Shown here: piece by piece, positions 55,751 through 64,000 of the stretch | Position numbering within the stretch: the first letter of the stretch is position 1 | How the letters are laid out: the number at the start of each line of letters is the position of its first letter | Assembly (NCBI GenBank): GCA_947631765.1 | Contig: CANRMP010000003.1 | Coordinates: forward strand, 105,052 to 169,051 | Origin: an uncultured Clostridia bacterium | GTDB taxonomy: Bacteria; Bacillota; Clostridia; Oscillospirales; CAG-272 | DNA: 64,000 nucleotides | Direction of reading: 5' to 3' | Notes under the pieces: generated by a model | The model's input: only the letters and a program-made list of their open reading frames with translations | What the model was told of the DNA's origin: nothing | Database searches by the model: none | Made by a program: the position numbers and the translations under genes

Positions 55751-56200
55751 TTATTTTCTGTTTGCCTTTTTAAGCTCCTTTTGGGCGGCTTTTATTTCCC
55801 TTTGCAGCTCGTCAAGTTCATTTTCAAGTGCGTTTGCAATATAATCTCCCGTAATAACTGCGGCACGAATCATACAGACGGTGTTTACAATAGCGTCCTC
55901 CACCTCCTTTCCGATACCGAGAAGCTCTAAAGAGCCGGTGCCGTCCTCATCGTAAAATACCACGTCGGGAATACCGTTTTGGTCGGTGTCTCCGAAATAC
56001 AGATTAAATTCCCCGTCGCCGGTGAGATCGACGGCAAGCGTGTCAATATCGCCGTTCCCTGTGGTATCAAGCAGGGCTAAATCAGCCTCCTTATCTCCGT
56101 CAATATCGATTAGAATTTCGTTTTTCCCGCTGCGAAGCAACGCCTTGTGCCAGTCGCGGTCAAATTTCATTTTGGTTTTTAATTTCTTAAGTGTTCCCAT
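55751..56200 (-). CDS. acidic protein with five 13-residue Asp/Gly repeats
   Basis: A 149-residue protein without signal peptide. Residues about 32-95 consist of five tandem 13-residue repeats beginning D-x-(D/T)-x-(D/N)-G: DIDGDKEADLALL, DTTGNGDIDTLAV, DLTGDGEFNLYFG, DTDQNGIPDVVFY and DEDGTGSLELLG. They resemble EF-hand or dockerin-type Ca-binding loops separated by single beta strands, as in thrombospondin type 3-like or FG-GAP-like folds. The C terminus (about 100-149) is helical and charged (ENELDELQREIKAAQKELKK), probably a coiled coil. AGGAGA lies 11 bases before the ATG at 56200. Function unknown; calcium binding is inferred. Confidence 0.7.
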   Translation of the reverse strand: MGTLKKLKTKMKFDRDWHKALLRSGKNEILIDIDGDKEADLALLDTTGNGDIDTLAVDLTGDGEFNLYFGDTDQNGIPDVVFYDEDGTGSLELLGIGKEVEDAIVNTVCMIRAAVITGDYIANALENELDELQREIKAAQKELKKANRK

Positions 56201-56285
56201 AGGTGTCAATTTCTCCTTTTTTTATGTTTCGGGCTCTTGAGCCTTTATAGTCTTTTACTTTGCGTAATATAAGCAATATTGCGGC

Positions 56286-57029
56286 TTATTTTTCTCTTTT
56301 TTTCTTCTTTTTTCTCAGAGCTTTGCGAAGCTCCAAAAGCAGTTCACCGTGGCGGTGCGGGCGATATTTCGGAAAAGCGCGCAGGATTCGGTGTTGCTGA
56401 CGGCTGATTTTATTTACAAGCTCCTCATAATGGGCGCGAAGCGACTGCAGCGTTTCGCTTTCCTGCAGCTTTTCCAAGGCGGCTGTTTTCTTTTCGACAA
56501 TTTTCTGCGCGGCGGCATCCAGCTTTTTTTGAAAATCCGCCAGCGCCCTTACCGTTGCACACAAATCACACAGCATGGCGACTGCTATCACTCCTGCAAG
56601 TATGTATCTTATCGGCGTTGGAATTAAAGAGGTCATTTTGCCGACAAAAGGGTGAACAAAAAGAACAATAAGCACTGACAAAAGCCCGAAAATCAACCCG
56701 CCTTCCAAGCAGATACGCCCGTGAAGGTTAAAGCGATGGGAGGAGTAGTCCCACCACTTTGCATGAAAGAGCTTCTCCATGCAATAGGACGTCAGATATT
56801 CGAGTACGCAAGTAACAACGGCGCTGCAAAGGAAAAGCTGAAAGGGATTTGTCATTTTCCCGAACAGCACAATTACAAGCAGTGCGCCCGCTCCGTAAAT
56901 CGGGCAATACGGACCGTTTAGAAACCCGCGATTTACAAATTTTCGCTCGGTTATTGAGCAGAGCGTCGTTTCATATGTCCAACCGAATAGGCTGTATAGG
57001 AAAAACCACAGAAAGTAAGATGCAATCAT
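56286..57029 (-). CDS. CmpB-like putative ABC-type membrane protein (PF06541)
   Basis: A 247-residue membrane protein of the family named putative ABC-transporter type IV. The N-terminal 160 residues have about five hydrophobic segments and the motifs FLYSLFGWTYET, NRGFLNGPYCPIYG and LEYLTSYCMEKLFHAKWWDY (cut as LEYLTSYCMEKLF and KWWDYS), all typical. The C-terminal 90 residues are a long charged helix ending RKKKKKREK, in the cytoplasm by the positive-inside rule. Physiological role unknown. AAAGGCG precedes the ATG. Same strand as the ABC transporter upstream, 87 bases away. Confidence 0.82.
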   Translation of the reverse strand: MIASYFLWFFLYSLFGWTYETTLCSITERKFVNRGFLNGPYCPIYGAGALLVIVLFGKMTNPFQLFLCSAVVTCVLEYLTSYCMEKLFHAKWWDYSSHRFNLHGRICLEGGLIFGLLSVLIVLFVHPFVGKMTSLIPTPIRYILAGVIAVAMLCDLCATVRALADFQKKLDAAAQKIVEKKTAALEKLQESETLQSLRAHYEELVNKISRQQHRILRAFPKYRPHRHGELLLELRKALRKKKKKREK

Positions 57030-57116
57030 AAAAGTCGCCTTTCACATTAAAGTCACGCAGAGAAAATCCGATTTTTTCATTTCGGGCTTTTGGAGTTTTA
57101 AAGTCTTAATATAGTG

Positions 57117-60100
57117 TTATTCCGTCCGCAGAGCAACAACGGGGTCCTTCTTTGCGGCGCTTCTTGAAGGAATGATACCTGCAATTAATGTCAGTACCAT
57201 GCTTATGGCAATCAGAATAAGTGCGGCAGGTATCGGCAGGAATGCGCTTAAATTTCCTATACCTGTCAAACGGTGAAGTACCATGTTAATAGGAATGCAA
57301 AGCAGATAGGTAATAATAACGCCGAGCGCACCGGAGGCGAATCCTATTATCACCGTTTCCGCGTTGAACATGCCGGATACATTGCGCTTGGAGGCACCAA
57401 TTGCACGCAAAATACCTATTTCCTTCGTGCGCTCCTGTACCGAAATAAGCGTTATGACGCCTATCATTATTGAAGAAACGATGAGGGAAATCGCAACAAA
57501 AGCTATCAGAACATAAGTAATGGCGTTAATAATTGTCGTTATGGAGGACATCATGATTCCCACGTAATCGGTATAATGAATCTGCGACAGCTCATCGACG
57601 TTTTCATTGTAAGCGGCAATTGCGTCCTCAATCACATTCTTATTTTCAAAGGTGGAGGCGAAAATGTTGATGCTTGCGGGGCTTTCAAGGTCCACACATC
57701 CGAGTGCCGCCAAATTATCCTCATAGGTTGATTCGGAAAACTCGGTAATTTCGTCATAGTAAAGCGCGCACTGCTCGGTGGTGTAACCTGACATCGCCTG
57801 CTCCAGCGCACCGGCAAGCTGTGCTTCTCCCATTCCGCTCATCTGCTGCTCTACCCCTGCGGCGTACTGCAGCTTTACCTGTTCGGTCACCATTTGCAAA
57901 AACAGCCCGGTAAGCTCCTCGTCGCTCATACCGCTAACGTATGCTTTGACGCTTGCCTCGTCCATTCCCATTTGCTCGGTAAGTCCCTGCACCAATGCTT
58001 CTTCCATATCATCTCTTGTCATGGACGACATGATCTGCGAAACATTTGCGTTAAGTACATCCTCGGGAGGAATGCTCATAATTTTAATGTAAGCCGCCGC
58101 CTTTTCAGACTCGTTCATTCCCTTTATATATTCTCGGAAAGCGACTTCCTTTTCGGAGTCTGACAGAGATCCGGTGTTTTCATTGAAGGGCAGACCGGTA
58201 AAAATATCGGTTGAGGGCGCCGCTTGCTGTGCTTTGATTGCGTCTGATTCCTTGGAATGCTCAATAACGTACTCGGTAAGCTTACTCGTGTAGCCTATCG
58301 AGCCGGAAAGCATGGTGGAAATGACGTCCTTTTTGGGGCGGATAATGCCGGACACCTTTAACGGTATCGCGTTGTCGTATAAATATTGCAGACCCGCCTC
58401 ACTCGAGCGGAGATCCCTGTAAGTTCCCGTGGTCTTATCAAGCATATAACAATCCGAATTGAGAATTGTCCGATACTCAATATTGCAGATATCCTCATAA
58501 GACCACTTTTTTGTATCTGCCGGCACTTGGGTCTTATTGATTGCCGCGTCCATTATCTTGTCAACATCTTCTTTTGAAGAAAGCCCCAAAGCGTAAAGGG
58601 AGAGGTCGCTGAGCTCATTGTTTTCGTCAAGCACCAGCACAATTTCGTTGTATTCGGTCGGCCATGAGCCATACACAACGTCATATTGCTTTTCAAGCAG
58701 ATCGCTGACAAGTCTGCCGTTCTCGCCGGGCAGCATCTCCTGCCATAGCTGAGATGACATTCCGCCGGGCATTATTGTCGTCATGGAAGAATCGCTGATG
58801 CCGTACCTGTCCCGAAGCGCCATCAAAGAGGAAATGTCCGTTCCGAGATACTCAACAAGAAAATCCTGCATGAGCTCTTCCATATCCGAGCGGATAATGT
58901 CTCCGTCCACGTTCTCGGTATAAACCAAAAGATCAAGATTATATGTGTACTGAATGCCGTTTATCGCTTCTTTGAGCGCATTGTTGCCGTCCTGTTTTTG
59001 GAGCTCCGCTTCGATGTACTTTTTAAATGACGCCAGATCGTTTTCATTCTCTTCCATTTTGCTGAGTGAATTGACCATATCGTAAATCATTCCCTTGGCA
59101 TAGACCGCATCATTTTCATGCTCGTGCGTGGACTGCGCGGCGCCGATAAAGGTTTCCATAAGGGCGGTGATATCCATATGCTGTGCTTCAAGCGTCAACG
59201 GATAAGAGGACAGGGTTTCCTCCTGCACATTGTTTATATATGCGGTCATACCCTGAGACACGGCGAAAATCAAGGCAATTCCGATAATGCCGATACTGCC
59301 GGCAAAGGAGGTCAGCGCCGTGCGCCCCTTCTTCGTAAACAGATTTTTGAGCGACAGTCCAAAGGAGGTGGCAAAGGACATTGACGGCAGTTTGTTGCTT
59401 TCCGTTTTGGATTTTTCTTTCAGACGCTCTCTGTTTTCTTCTTCCTGTGTGAGAGGCGCGGAATCATCAATAATCCTGCCGTCAAGCATGCGGATTATGC
59501 GCGTGGAATATCTCTTAGCAAGATCGGGGTTGTGAGTCACCATCACCACCAGGCGATCCTTGGCGATCTCTTTGAGAATGTCCATAACCTGAACACTGGT
59601 TTCGGTATCCAGCGCGCCGGTCGGCTCGTCCGCTAATACTATATCGGGATTATTGACAATTGCGCGGGCAATAGCAACACGCTGCATCTGCCCGCCGGAC
59701 ATTTCAGACGGTCGCTTGTTAAGCTGAGTGCCGAGTCCGACAAGCTCAAGAGCTTCTTTTGCGCGCTTTTTGCGTTCCGATTTAGAAACGCCGGAAAGAG
59801 TCAGGGCAAGCTCCACATTGCGGAGCACGCTCTGATGCGGAATCAGGTTATAGCTTTGGAATACAAAGCCGATTGAATGATTGCGGTAAGCGTCCCAATC
59901 CCTGTCCTTAAAATCCTTTGTGGGACGACCGTTAATGATAAGGTCGCCCTCGGTGTACCCGTCAAGACCGCCGATGATATTGAGCATCGTGGTTTTTCCG
60001 CACCCGGAAGGACCGAGAATAGACACAAAATCGTTGTCTCTGAATTTCAGTGAAATTCCCTTTAAGGCGTGTACCGTGCCGTCGCCGGCAGGATAGTCTT

Positions 60101-60133
60101 TTTTGATATTATTAAGTTATTAAGCTGCAACAT
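57117..60133 (-). pseudogene. MacB-like ABC transporter (ATPase-permease fusion), frameshifted at start
   Basis: A large ABC exporter-type protein, about 1000 residues if intact. The ATG at 60133 has AAAGGAAG upstream, but after nine bases an 8-bp tandem duplication CTTAATAA CTTAATAA (60109-60124) shifts the frame. The rest, from codon NIKKDYPAG on, is open to 57117. Domains: Walker A GPSGCGKTT, Q-loop VFQSYNL, signature [10 protein letters not shown], Walker [13 protein letters not shown], then a first membrane helix (about residue 250 after the GTG at 60026), an external region of about 550 residues, and a C-terminal FtsX domain with three helices (VQERTKEIGILRAIGASK). Such proteins export peptides or act on the envelope. 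It may be inactive, or rescued by -1 frameshifting at the A AAA AAG at 60098-60104. Confidence 0.82.
60109..60124. repeat. 8-bp tandem duplication in ABC transporter start
   Basis: TTATTAAG TTATTAAG on the plus strand. Removing one copy restores a frame reading MLQLNNIKKDYPAGDG, the expected start of this ABC ATPase family. Confidence 0.85.
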
Positions 60134-60208
60134 AGAACTGTTTCTTCCTTTCTTGGTTTTGCTGCGCTTATAATATCACAAGAATCTAAACTGAAACGAA
60201 ACAGTCAC

Positions 60209-60781
60209 CTATTTTTGCAAAGCGGGATAAGTTTTTTTCAAAAATTGCCGATAAAACCTGATATAAAGGACTAAAGACAATATCATAAAGCATCCACTTG
60301 TAAGAATCAGAGCGTTTGCAATTTTTGCAGAAATACTTGTAAAAAGAGTGAGCGTTGCCATAACTATATACAAAACGGCGGTGTTCACCTTTCCGTACCA
60401 TTTTGCGCTGTTGACAATATCTTTGCGTTTTAGTGCGCGATATCCGAGCGCCGCCATACAGCACTCCTTCACGACAAAAAGCAAAATCAAGGCGATCATC
60501 CACTTATAGCGGCTTGCAAGACAGATAATAAGCACGCCCTGGGTCAATTTATCCGCTATGGGGTCTAAAATTTTGCCGAGATCGGATACCATATGAAATT
60601 TTCGGGCAATAATGCCGTCGGCAATGTCGGTAATTCCCGACGCGATAAGCACCCCTGTGGCTGCCGGATAGTTTTTCACTCCGAAATAAAGCCACACTAT
60701 AAGCGGAATCATAAGTAATCTTATAACGCTGAGCAAATTCGGTATAGTCAGAATCTGTTCTTTTTTGAATATCCTGTGCAT
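60209..60781 (-). CDS. CDP-alcohol phosphatidyltransferase (PgsA-like)
   Basis: A 190-residue membrane enzyme with the complete CDP-alcohol transferase motif D-G-x2-A-R-x8-G-x3-D-x3-D in DIADGIIARKF and SDLGKILDPIADK, and the N-terminal TIPNLLSVIRLLMIP typical of PgsA. It would condense CDP-diacylglycerol with glycerol-3-phosphate or another alcohol during phospholipid synthesis. Whether it is the main PgsA or a paralogue (for example cardiolipin-type) cannot be told. GGGAGG precedes the ATG. Last gene of a tight operon. Confidence 0.9.
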   Translation of the reverse strand: MHRIFKKEQILTIPNLLSVIRLLMIPLIVWLYFGVKNYPAATGVLIASGITDIADGIIARKFHMVSDLGKILDPIADKLTQGVLIICLASRYKWMIALILLFVVKECCMAALGYRALKRKDIVNSAKWYGKVNTAVLYIVMATLTLFTSISAKIANALILTSGCFMILSLVLYIRFYRQFLKKTYPALQK

Positions 60782-60802
60782 TGAATATCCTCCCTCGATT
60801 TA

Positions 60803-61645
60803 TTACGATTCGTCCGATTTCATCATTGATACAGCCTCTTTATAGAACACGTTCAAATCCCCGATGTAGTTTTCCTTCCACGGCTTGTTCCTTCCGCAAT
60901 AGTGAATTATAATCGAGTGTTCCCGCACCCATTTCAAATCAAACCCTTTTTCAAACAGGCTGTGCGCGCGAAAAAGCCGCTCTGTCATATTATATCTAAA
61001 CGGGTCGAGCGTGTAAATTTTGCTCCCGTACAGACTGCTTATTATGTCCTGGTCCGGAAGGACAAGCAGGGATTTTCGCTTTTTGATAAAGCGAAATACG
61101 TCCTCATAGTCTTGCTCCTTGCGCAAAAGCGAGAGATTCATGAGCAGTACGCCCGAATTTATATACGGGCTGTCGTCGTCCATGTCGAGCCTCAGCTCGT
61201 TGAATTTATGGAGCAGTCCGAGACGGTCGATGTGGGAGGCTGCCGCGTAATAGTATTCCTCCATATCAAGCCTGTAGAGCGGAAGAATCGAGCCGTTGAT
61301 AACAAGATCCGGGTCAAGATACAGCACACGATCAAGAGTGCTTGGCAGATAGCGCGCGGCAAAAATGCGGTAGTAAATCTCTTTCGGATAGCGCGAGGTA
61401 GTGGGCGCCTCGTCAAGCGCCAAATTATCCGCCTTTATGGGAATGAGACGTCCCCCGGCGCCCGAAAGCATTTGCTCGGTACCCTCAAGCGCTTTTGCCG
61501 ATATTTCGGTATGAAGAAGATAGACGTGAAATACACAGCCCTTATTAAAGCGAATCAGGGTTGAAAGCATTACGTTCAGATAAGGAATATAGTTTTCATC
61601 CAAAGTAACAAGAATATTTATAGGATCGGTCGGCGCAAAATTCAT
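60803..61645 (-). CDS. glycosyltransferase family 8 protein
   Basis: A 280-residue GT-A enzyme of family GT8. NILVTLDENYIPYLNVML opens the fold, the metal-binding DxD is in VLYLDPDLVI, and YINSGVLLMNL, LPDQDIIS and the C-terminal IIHYCGRNKPWKENY fit the family. It probably transfers glucose or galactose from a UDP-sugar to a lipid or cell-surface glycan. GGAGG precedes the ATG, one base after the TVP38 gene ends. Acceptor unknown; next to a lipid head-group enzyme, a glycolipid is a fair guess (inference). Confidence 0.9.
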   Translation of the reverse strand: MNFAPTDPINILVTLDENYIPYLNVMLSTLIRFNKGCVFHVYLLHTEISAKALEGTEQMLSGAGGRLIPIKADNLALDEAPTTSRYPKEIYYRIFAARYLPSTLDRVLYLDPDLVINGSILPLYRLDMEEYYYAAASHIDRLGLLHKFNELRLDMDDDSPYINSGVLLMNLSLLRKEQDYEDVFRFIKKRKSLLVLPDQDIISSLYGSKIYTLDPFRYNMTERLFRAHSLFEKGFDLKWVREHSIIIHYCGRNKPWKENYIGDLNVFYKEAVSMMKSDES

Positions 61646-61646
61646 C

Positions 61647-62342
61647 TTATCCCTCCTGTCGTTTTTTGCGTTTCCAAATATAATAGAGAATAACCGAAAG
61701 AAGCATCAGGAAAATTTCCAAAACCACCGAAATACGGAACGCGGGAGATGAAACGTCATGAATATTCTTTCCCATCACCGAAAAGTTAACAATGGCGGGA
61801 AGCAGTCCCATAATTGTGCCCGATATATACCATATATAATGAAGCCCGGAGGCGCCAAGGTACATGCTGACCAAATCGCTCGGAAGAAAGCCTACAATTC
61901 GAACAAAAAACGATAAAAGCAATTCGTTTTTATGTTGAACCGAGTGCAAAAGCTCAAGCTTTGAATGTTTTTTAGTCAGCGCCGCCAGCCTTTTTGCGCC
62001 AAGCTTTTTCCCGATAAGAAACGGTATTGTCGTCATAATCACACTGCCCGCAATATTTATTGCAATTGCCGTCGGTAGAGAAAACAGTATGCCGCAGGCG
62101 GCATACAAAATTCCGCCGTAAATGACAACGCACACGCTTTTTAGGGCAAACAAAAGCATAACAATGCAAAAGGCAAGAAAGGGGTTCTTCGGGGTGAAAT
62201 TTACAATATTGTCAACCGTGATTTTGTCCCTTTGTACAATGCAAAGAACTATCAAACACAGCCAAAACGCGACTCCTGCTGCTTTTGGCAGGTAAGAAAG
62301 CAGCGTTCTTTTTTTATGCCTTATTTCGTTTTCCTCGTCCAT
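61647..62342 (-). CDS. TVP38/TMEM64 family membrane protein
   Basis: A 231-residue protein of the SNARE-associated/DedA-related TVP38 family with about six membrane segments. The conserved central part reads YGGILYAACGILFSLPTAIA and SFFVRIVGFLPSDLVSMYLG, with the PS-D-V-S-x-x-x-G type motif. Members are thought to move or flip lipids. Its ATG directly follows the stop codon of the alarmone synthetase gene, and the stop abuts the GT8 gene, so the operon is translationally compact. Confidence 0.88.
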   Translation of the reverse strand: MDEENEIRHKKRTLLSYLPKAAGVAFWLCLIVLCIVQRDKITVDNIVNFTPKNPFLAFCIVMLLFALKSVCVVIYGGILYAACGILFSLPTAIAINIAGSVIMTTIPFLIGKKLGAKRLAALTKKHSKLELLHSVQHKNELLLSFFVRIVGFLPSDLVSMYLGASGLHYIWYISGTIMGLLPAIVNFSVMGKNIHDVSSPAFRISVVLEIFLMLLSVILYYIWKRKKRQEG

Positions 62343-63077
62343 TCATATATCCCGCCTTTCCTTCCCGTCGTCGGGTCGCTCGGGAGCGTTTTTATTTTCT
62401 CTTGTTTGTTTTAGCAGTCCGTCCATTCTCATATCAAGCTCCGCGCTGAGGTTTGCGCACAAATAAAGCTCCTTTGCCATTTCAGAGGTGAACTCATAAT
62501 CCTTTTTATAACAAAGCTGATGCTCAAGACTTGCCCAAAAATCCATAGCTATCGTGCGAAGCTGAATCTCAACCTTCATAAGCCGCTTTTCATGCGCCAA
62601 AAAGATCGGAATTGCAACGATAAGATGAAGACTTCTGTATCCGTTGGGCTTCGGATTTTTTATATAGTCCTTCTTTTCAATCAATGTGACGTCGTCCTGT
62701 ATAAGAAGCGCCCTTGAAAGCGAATAGACGTCCTCGGGAAAAGAGCATATAACCCGCACTCCGGCAATATCGTTCAGATTTTCTTCAATTGAAGCAAGGG
62801 TGAAATCAAAGCCTCTCCGCTCAAGCTTTTCTTTTATACTGCGGGGGCTTTTCAGTCGGGTTTTGATACTGTTTATCGGATTTCGGTCGAACTCCAGGGA
62901 ATATTCTTCGTTCAGAACATTGAACTTTGTTTCAATCTCCATCATGGCGCACTTGTAATACGACATCAGGCGGATAAACGGCACCGATTTTCTCTGCATC
63001 CAATCAAGCGTCTGGTCATCCACAACAGACAGCATTCGCGTTCTTATATTTTCATCCTCTTGATTCCATTCAGACAT
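62343..63077 (-). CDS. small alarmone synthetase (RelA/SpoT synthetase domain only)
   Basis: A 244-residue RelQ/YjbM-type GTP pyrophosphokinase that makes (p)ppGpp. It has the synthetase core: RNPINSIKTRLKSPRSIKEK (as NPINSIKTRLKSP), LNDIAGVRVICSF, KPNGYRSLHLIV and VEIQLRTIAMDFWASLEH, with the catalytic Glu in EIQLRT. No hydrolase, TGS or ACT domain is present. I start it at the ATG 63077, 8 bases behind AAAGGA; the frame upstream overlaps the TauE gene end. Sits inside a membrane-lipid operon. Confidence 0.93.
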   Translation of the reverse strand: MSEWNQEDENIRTRMLSVVDDQTLDWMQRKSVPFIRLMSYYKCAMMEIETKFNVLNEEYSLEFDRNPINSIKTRLKSPRSIKEKLERRGFDFTLASIEENLNDIAGVRVICSFPEDVYSLSRALLIQDDVTLIEKKDYIKNPKPNGYRSLHLIVAIPIFLAHEKRLMKVEIQLRTIAMDFWASLEHQLCYKKDYEFTSEMAKELYLCANLSAELDMRMDGLLKQTRENKNAPERPDDGKERRDI

Positions 63078-63114
63078 TATTAACTTTCCTTTCCAAAAAT
63101 AAAATATTTCACTT

Positions 63115-63894
63115 TCACCCTTTGAAAATATTGACAAAGAGAATTGCACCGCCTAAGATCGTCAGCACTACGCCCACAGCCCTGTTTAAAGTTTTGGCGC
63201 TTGCCCTGTTTGCAAACAGCGCGGCAATTCTTGCAAATATCAGGGTAAATGCCACGCATAAAATAAGGCACCACAAATCGGGTATACCGCCGATAGCGAA
63301 ATGACCGAGGGCACCGGTCAGCGCGGTAAAGCTCATTATAAAGACGCTGGTCCCGACAGCGGTTTTGAGTTCATACCCCAAAACTCCGGTCAGCAAAAGC
63401 AGCATCATCATTCCGCCGCCCGCGCCCACAAAGCCGCAGATAAAGCCGACGAATATGCCGCAGACTGCCGATTGAAGCACCCGTTTTTTTGCGCTTACTC
63501 CGCTCATTGCTTCCTTTGTGGTCATTACCGGTTTTATTATAAATTTAATTCCGAGGAGCATTGTCATAAAGACCGAAAAGCTGCCCATTGTTGTATTCGG
63601 AACAAGGCTTGCAACCCAGCTTCCGACAAGAGTAAAGAGCAGAACCGCCACCATCATGACAATGCCGTTTTTTATATCGAGATTTTTGTTTTTCCCATAG
63701 GTATAGGCGCTGACAGCACTTGCGAGCACGTCGCTTGCAAGCGCGATGCCTACCGCTTCATAAGCCGGCATACCCAAAAACGTTATAAGCATAGGGCTTA
63801 TAACCGCGGCAGCGCTCATTCCGGCAAAACCGGTTCCAAGTCCCGCTCCGATGCCGGCAATAAAACAAACGAGAACTTTTACCCACAAATTCAT
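63115..63894 (-). CDS. TauE/SafE family sulfite/anion exporter
   Basis: A 259-residue membrane protein with about eight helices, formed by two related halves (GIGAGLGTGFAGMSAAAV and GFICGFVGAGGGMMMLLLL) as is typical of TauE/SafE proteins. They export sulfite, sulfoacetate or similar organosulfur anions. The ATG at 63894 overlaps the stop codon of an upstream frame (ATGA); a GTG three codons earlier is an alternative start, and neither has a clear ribosome binding site, so coupling is likely. Substrate unknown. Confidence 0.88.
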   Translation of the reverse strand: MNLWVKVLVCFIAGIGAGLGTGFAGMSAAAVISPMLITFLGMPAYEAVGIALASDVLASAVSAYTYGKNKNLDIKNGIVMMVAVLLFTLVGSWVASLVPNTTMGSFSVFMTMLLGIKFIIKPVMTTKEAMSGVSAKKRVLQSAVCGIFVGFICGFVGAGGGMMMLLLLTGVLGYELKTAVGTSVFIMSFTALTGALGHFAIGGIPDLWCLILCVAFTLIFARIAALFANRASAKTLNRAVGVVLTILGGAILFVNIFKG

Positions 63895-64000
63895 TTTGCG
63901 CACTTGTATGATATAGTTACCCTGATATCATACCCTTTCATAAGATTTACGCTCGCCTCGGTATGGAGCACGGAAAAAGTTGAAGGAGCGCAGCGACTGA
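63891..64000 (-). CDS. possible C-terminal end of a gene cut by the right edge
   Basis: A frame open from the right edge gives 35 residues ending TEASVNLMKGYDIRVTISYK-CAK and a TGA that overlaps the TauE ATG. Overlap of this kind is common inside the operons here, which is the only argument for a real gene; the residue pattern is plausible (strand-like ending) but I do not recognise it. Confidence 0.35.
   Translation of the reverse strand, partial: SRCAPSTFSVLHTEASVNLMKGYDIRVTISYKCAK

Overview
The window reads as chromosomal DNA from an anaerobic Firmicute of class Clostridia, most like uncultured gut Oscillospirales or related orders. I infer this from gene content and order, not from a database search: a dgt-dnaG-rpoD cluster, an rplS-lepB-ylqF-rnhB-yraN string, a short HisG with HisZ, a RibU-type vitamin transporter behind an FMN riboswitch, metK behind a SAM-I riboswitch, a DUF1540 protein, lipoprotein solute-binding proteins, and strong AAGGAGG-type ribosome binding sites. 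I saw no tRNA, rRNA, CRISPR array, prophage or insertion sequence.

Layout. 1-4000: end of mtnN, an S1-domain protein, rplM-rpsI, an internally deleted ATPase remnant and a small helical protein. 4-10 kb: a secreted glycan-binding lipoprotein and two tandem paralogous solute-binding lipoproteins, each with its own consensus promoter and terminator. 9.6-20.5 kb: a complete minus-strand histidine operon (TrpR/YerC-type regulator, hisZ-G-D-C-B-H-A-F-IE) with a GH2 beta-galactosidase apparently attached at its 3' end. 20.5-30.8 kb: iron alcohol dehydrogenase, LamG-glycosidase lipoprotein, comF-type gene, recD2, metK, a small membrane protein and ribU. 31-41 kb: tuf-fusA-rpsG-rpsL (str operon, no rpoBC visible), a third solute-binding lipoprotein, then rpoD-dnaG-dgt. 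42-51.4 kb: yigZ-hflX, rpmE, rplS, then a plus-strand string starting with a proposed-homoserine-kinase/signal-peptidase fusion, ylqF, rnhB, yraN and thrC; a 53-residue DUF1540 gene lies tail-to-tail with thrC, followed by a phosphoesterase. 51.4-55 kb: tig-clpP-clpX. 55-64 kb: a more accessory segment with a nonsense-interrupted gene, a five-repeat acidic protein, a CmpB-like membrane protein, a large ABC transporter frameshifted at its start, and an operon of CDP-alcohol transferase, GT8, TVP38, small alarmone synthetase and TauE/SafE genes.

How the genes fit together. Methyl cycle: MetK makes SAM under SAM-I control and MtnN clears its nucleoside by-products. Threonine: the N-terminal half of the 45134-46921 protein belongs to the family proposed to be an alternative homoserine kinase, and threonine synthase lies downstream on the same strand. 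Translation: r-proteins, EF-Tu and EF-G, RbgA, HflX and trigger factor. Glycan use: three solute-binding lipoproteins without permeases nearby, a Cthe_2159-like binder, a LamG-glycosidase and a beta-galactosidase suggest polysaccharide feeding.

Most notable observations: (1) an in-frame fusion of a phosphomutase-fold proposed homoserine kinase to a complete type I signal peptidase; (2) an 8-bp tandem duplication that frameshifts a MacB-like ABC transporter nine bases after its start codon, followed in the right phase by an A AAA AAG slippery heptamer and a short GC hairpin, so that a -1 slip would restore the protein; (3) paired inverted CACTTTAG boxes bracketing the his promoter; (4) an FMN-riboswitch P1 helix that overlaps its terminator; (5) a 53-residue DUF1540 gene.
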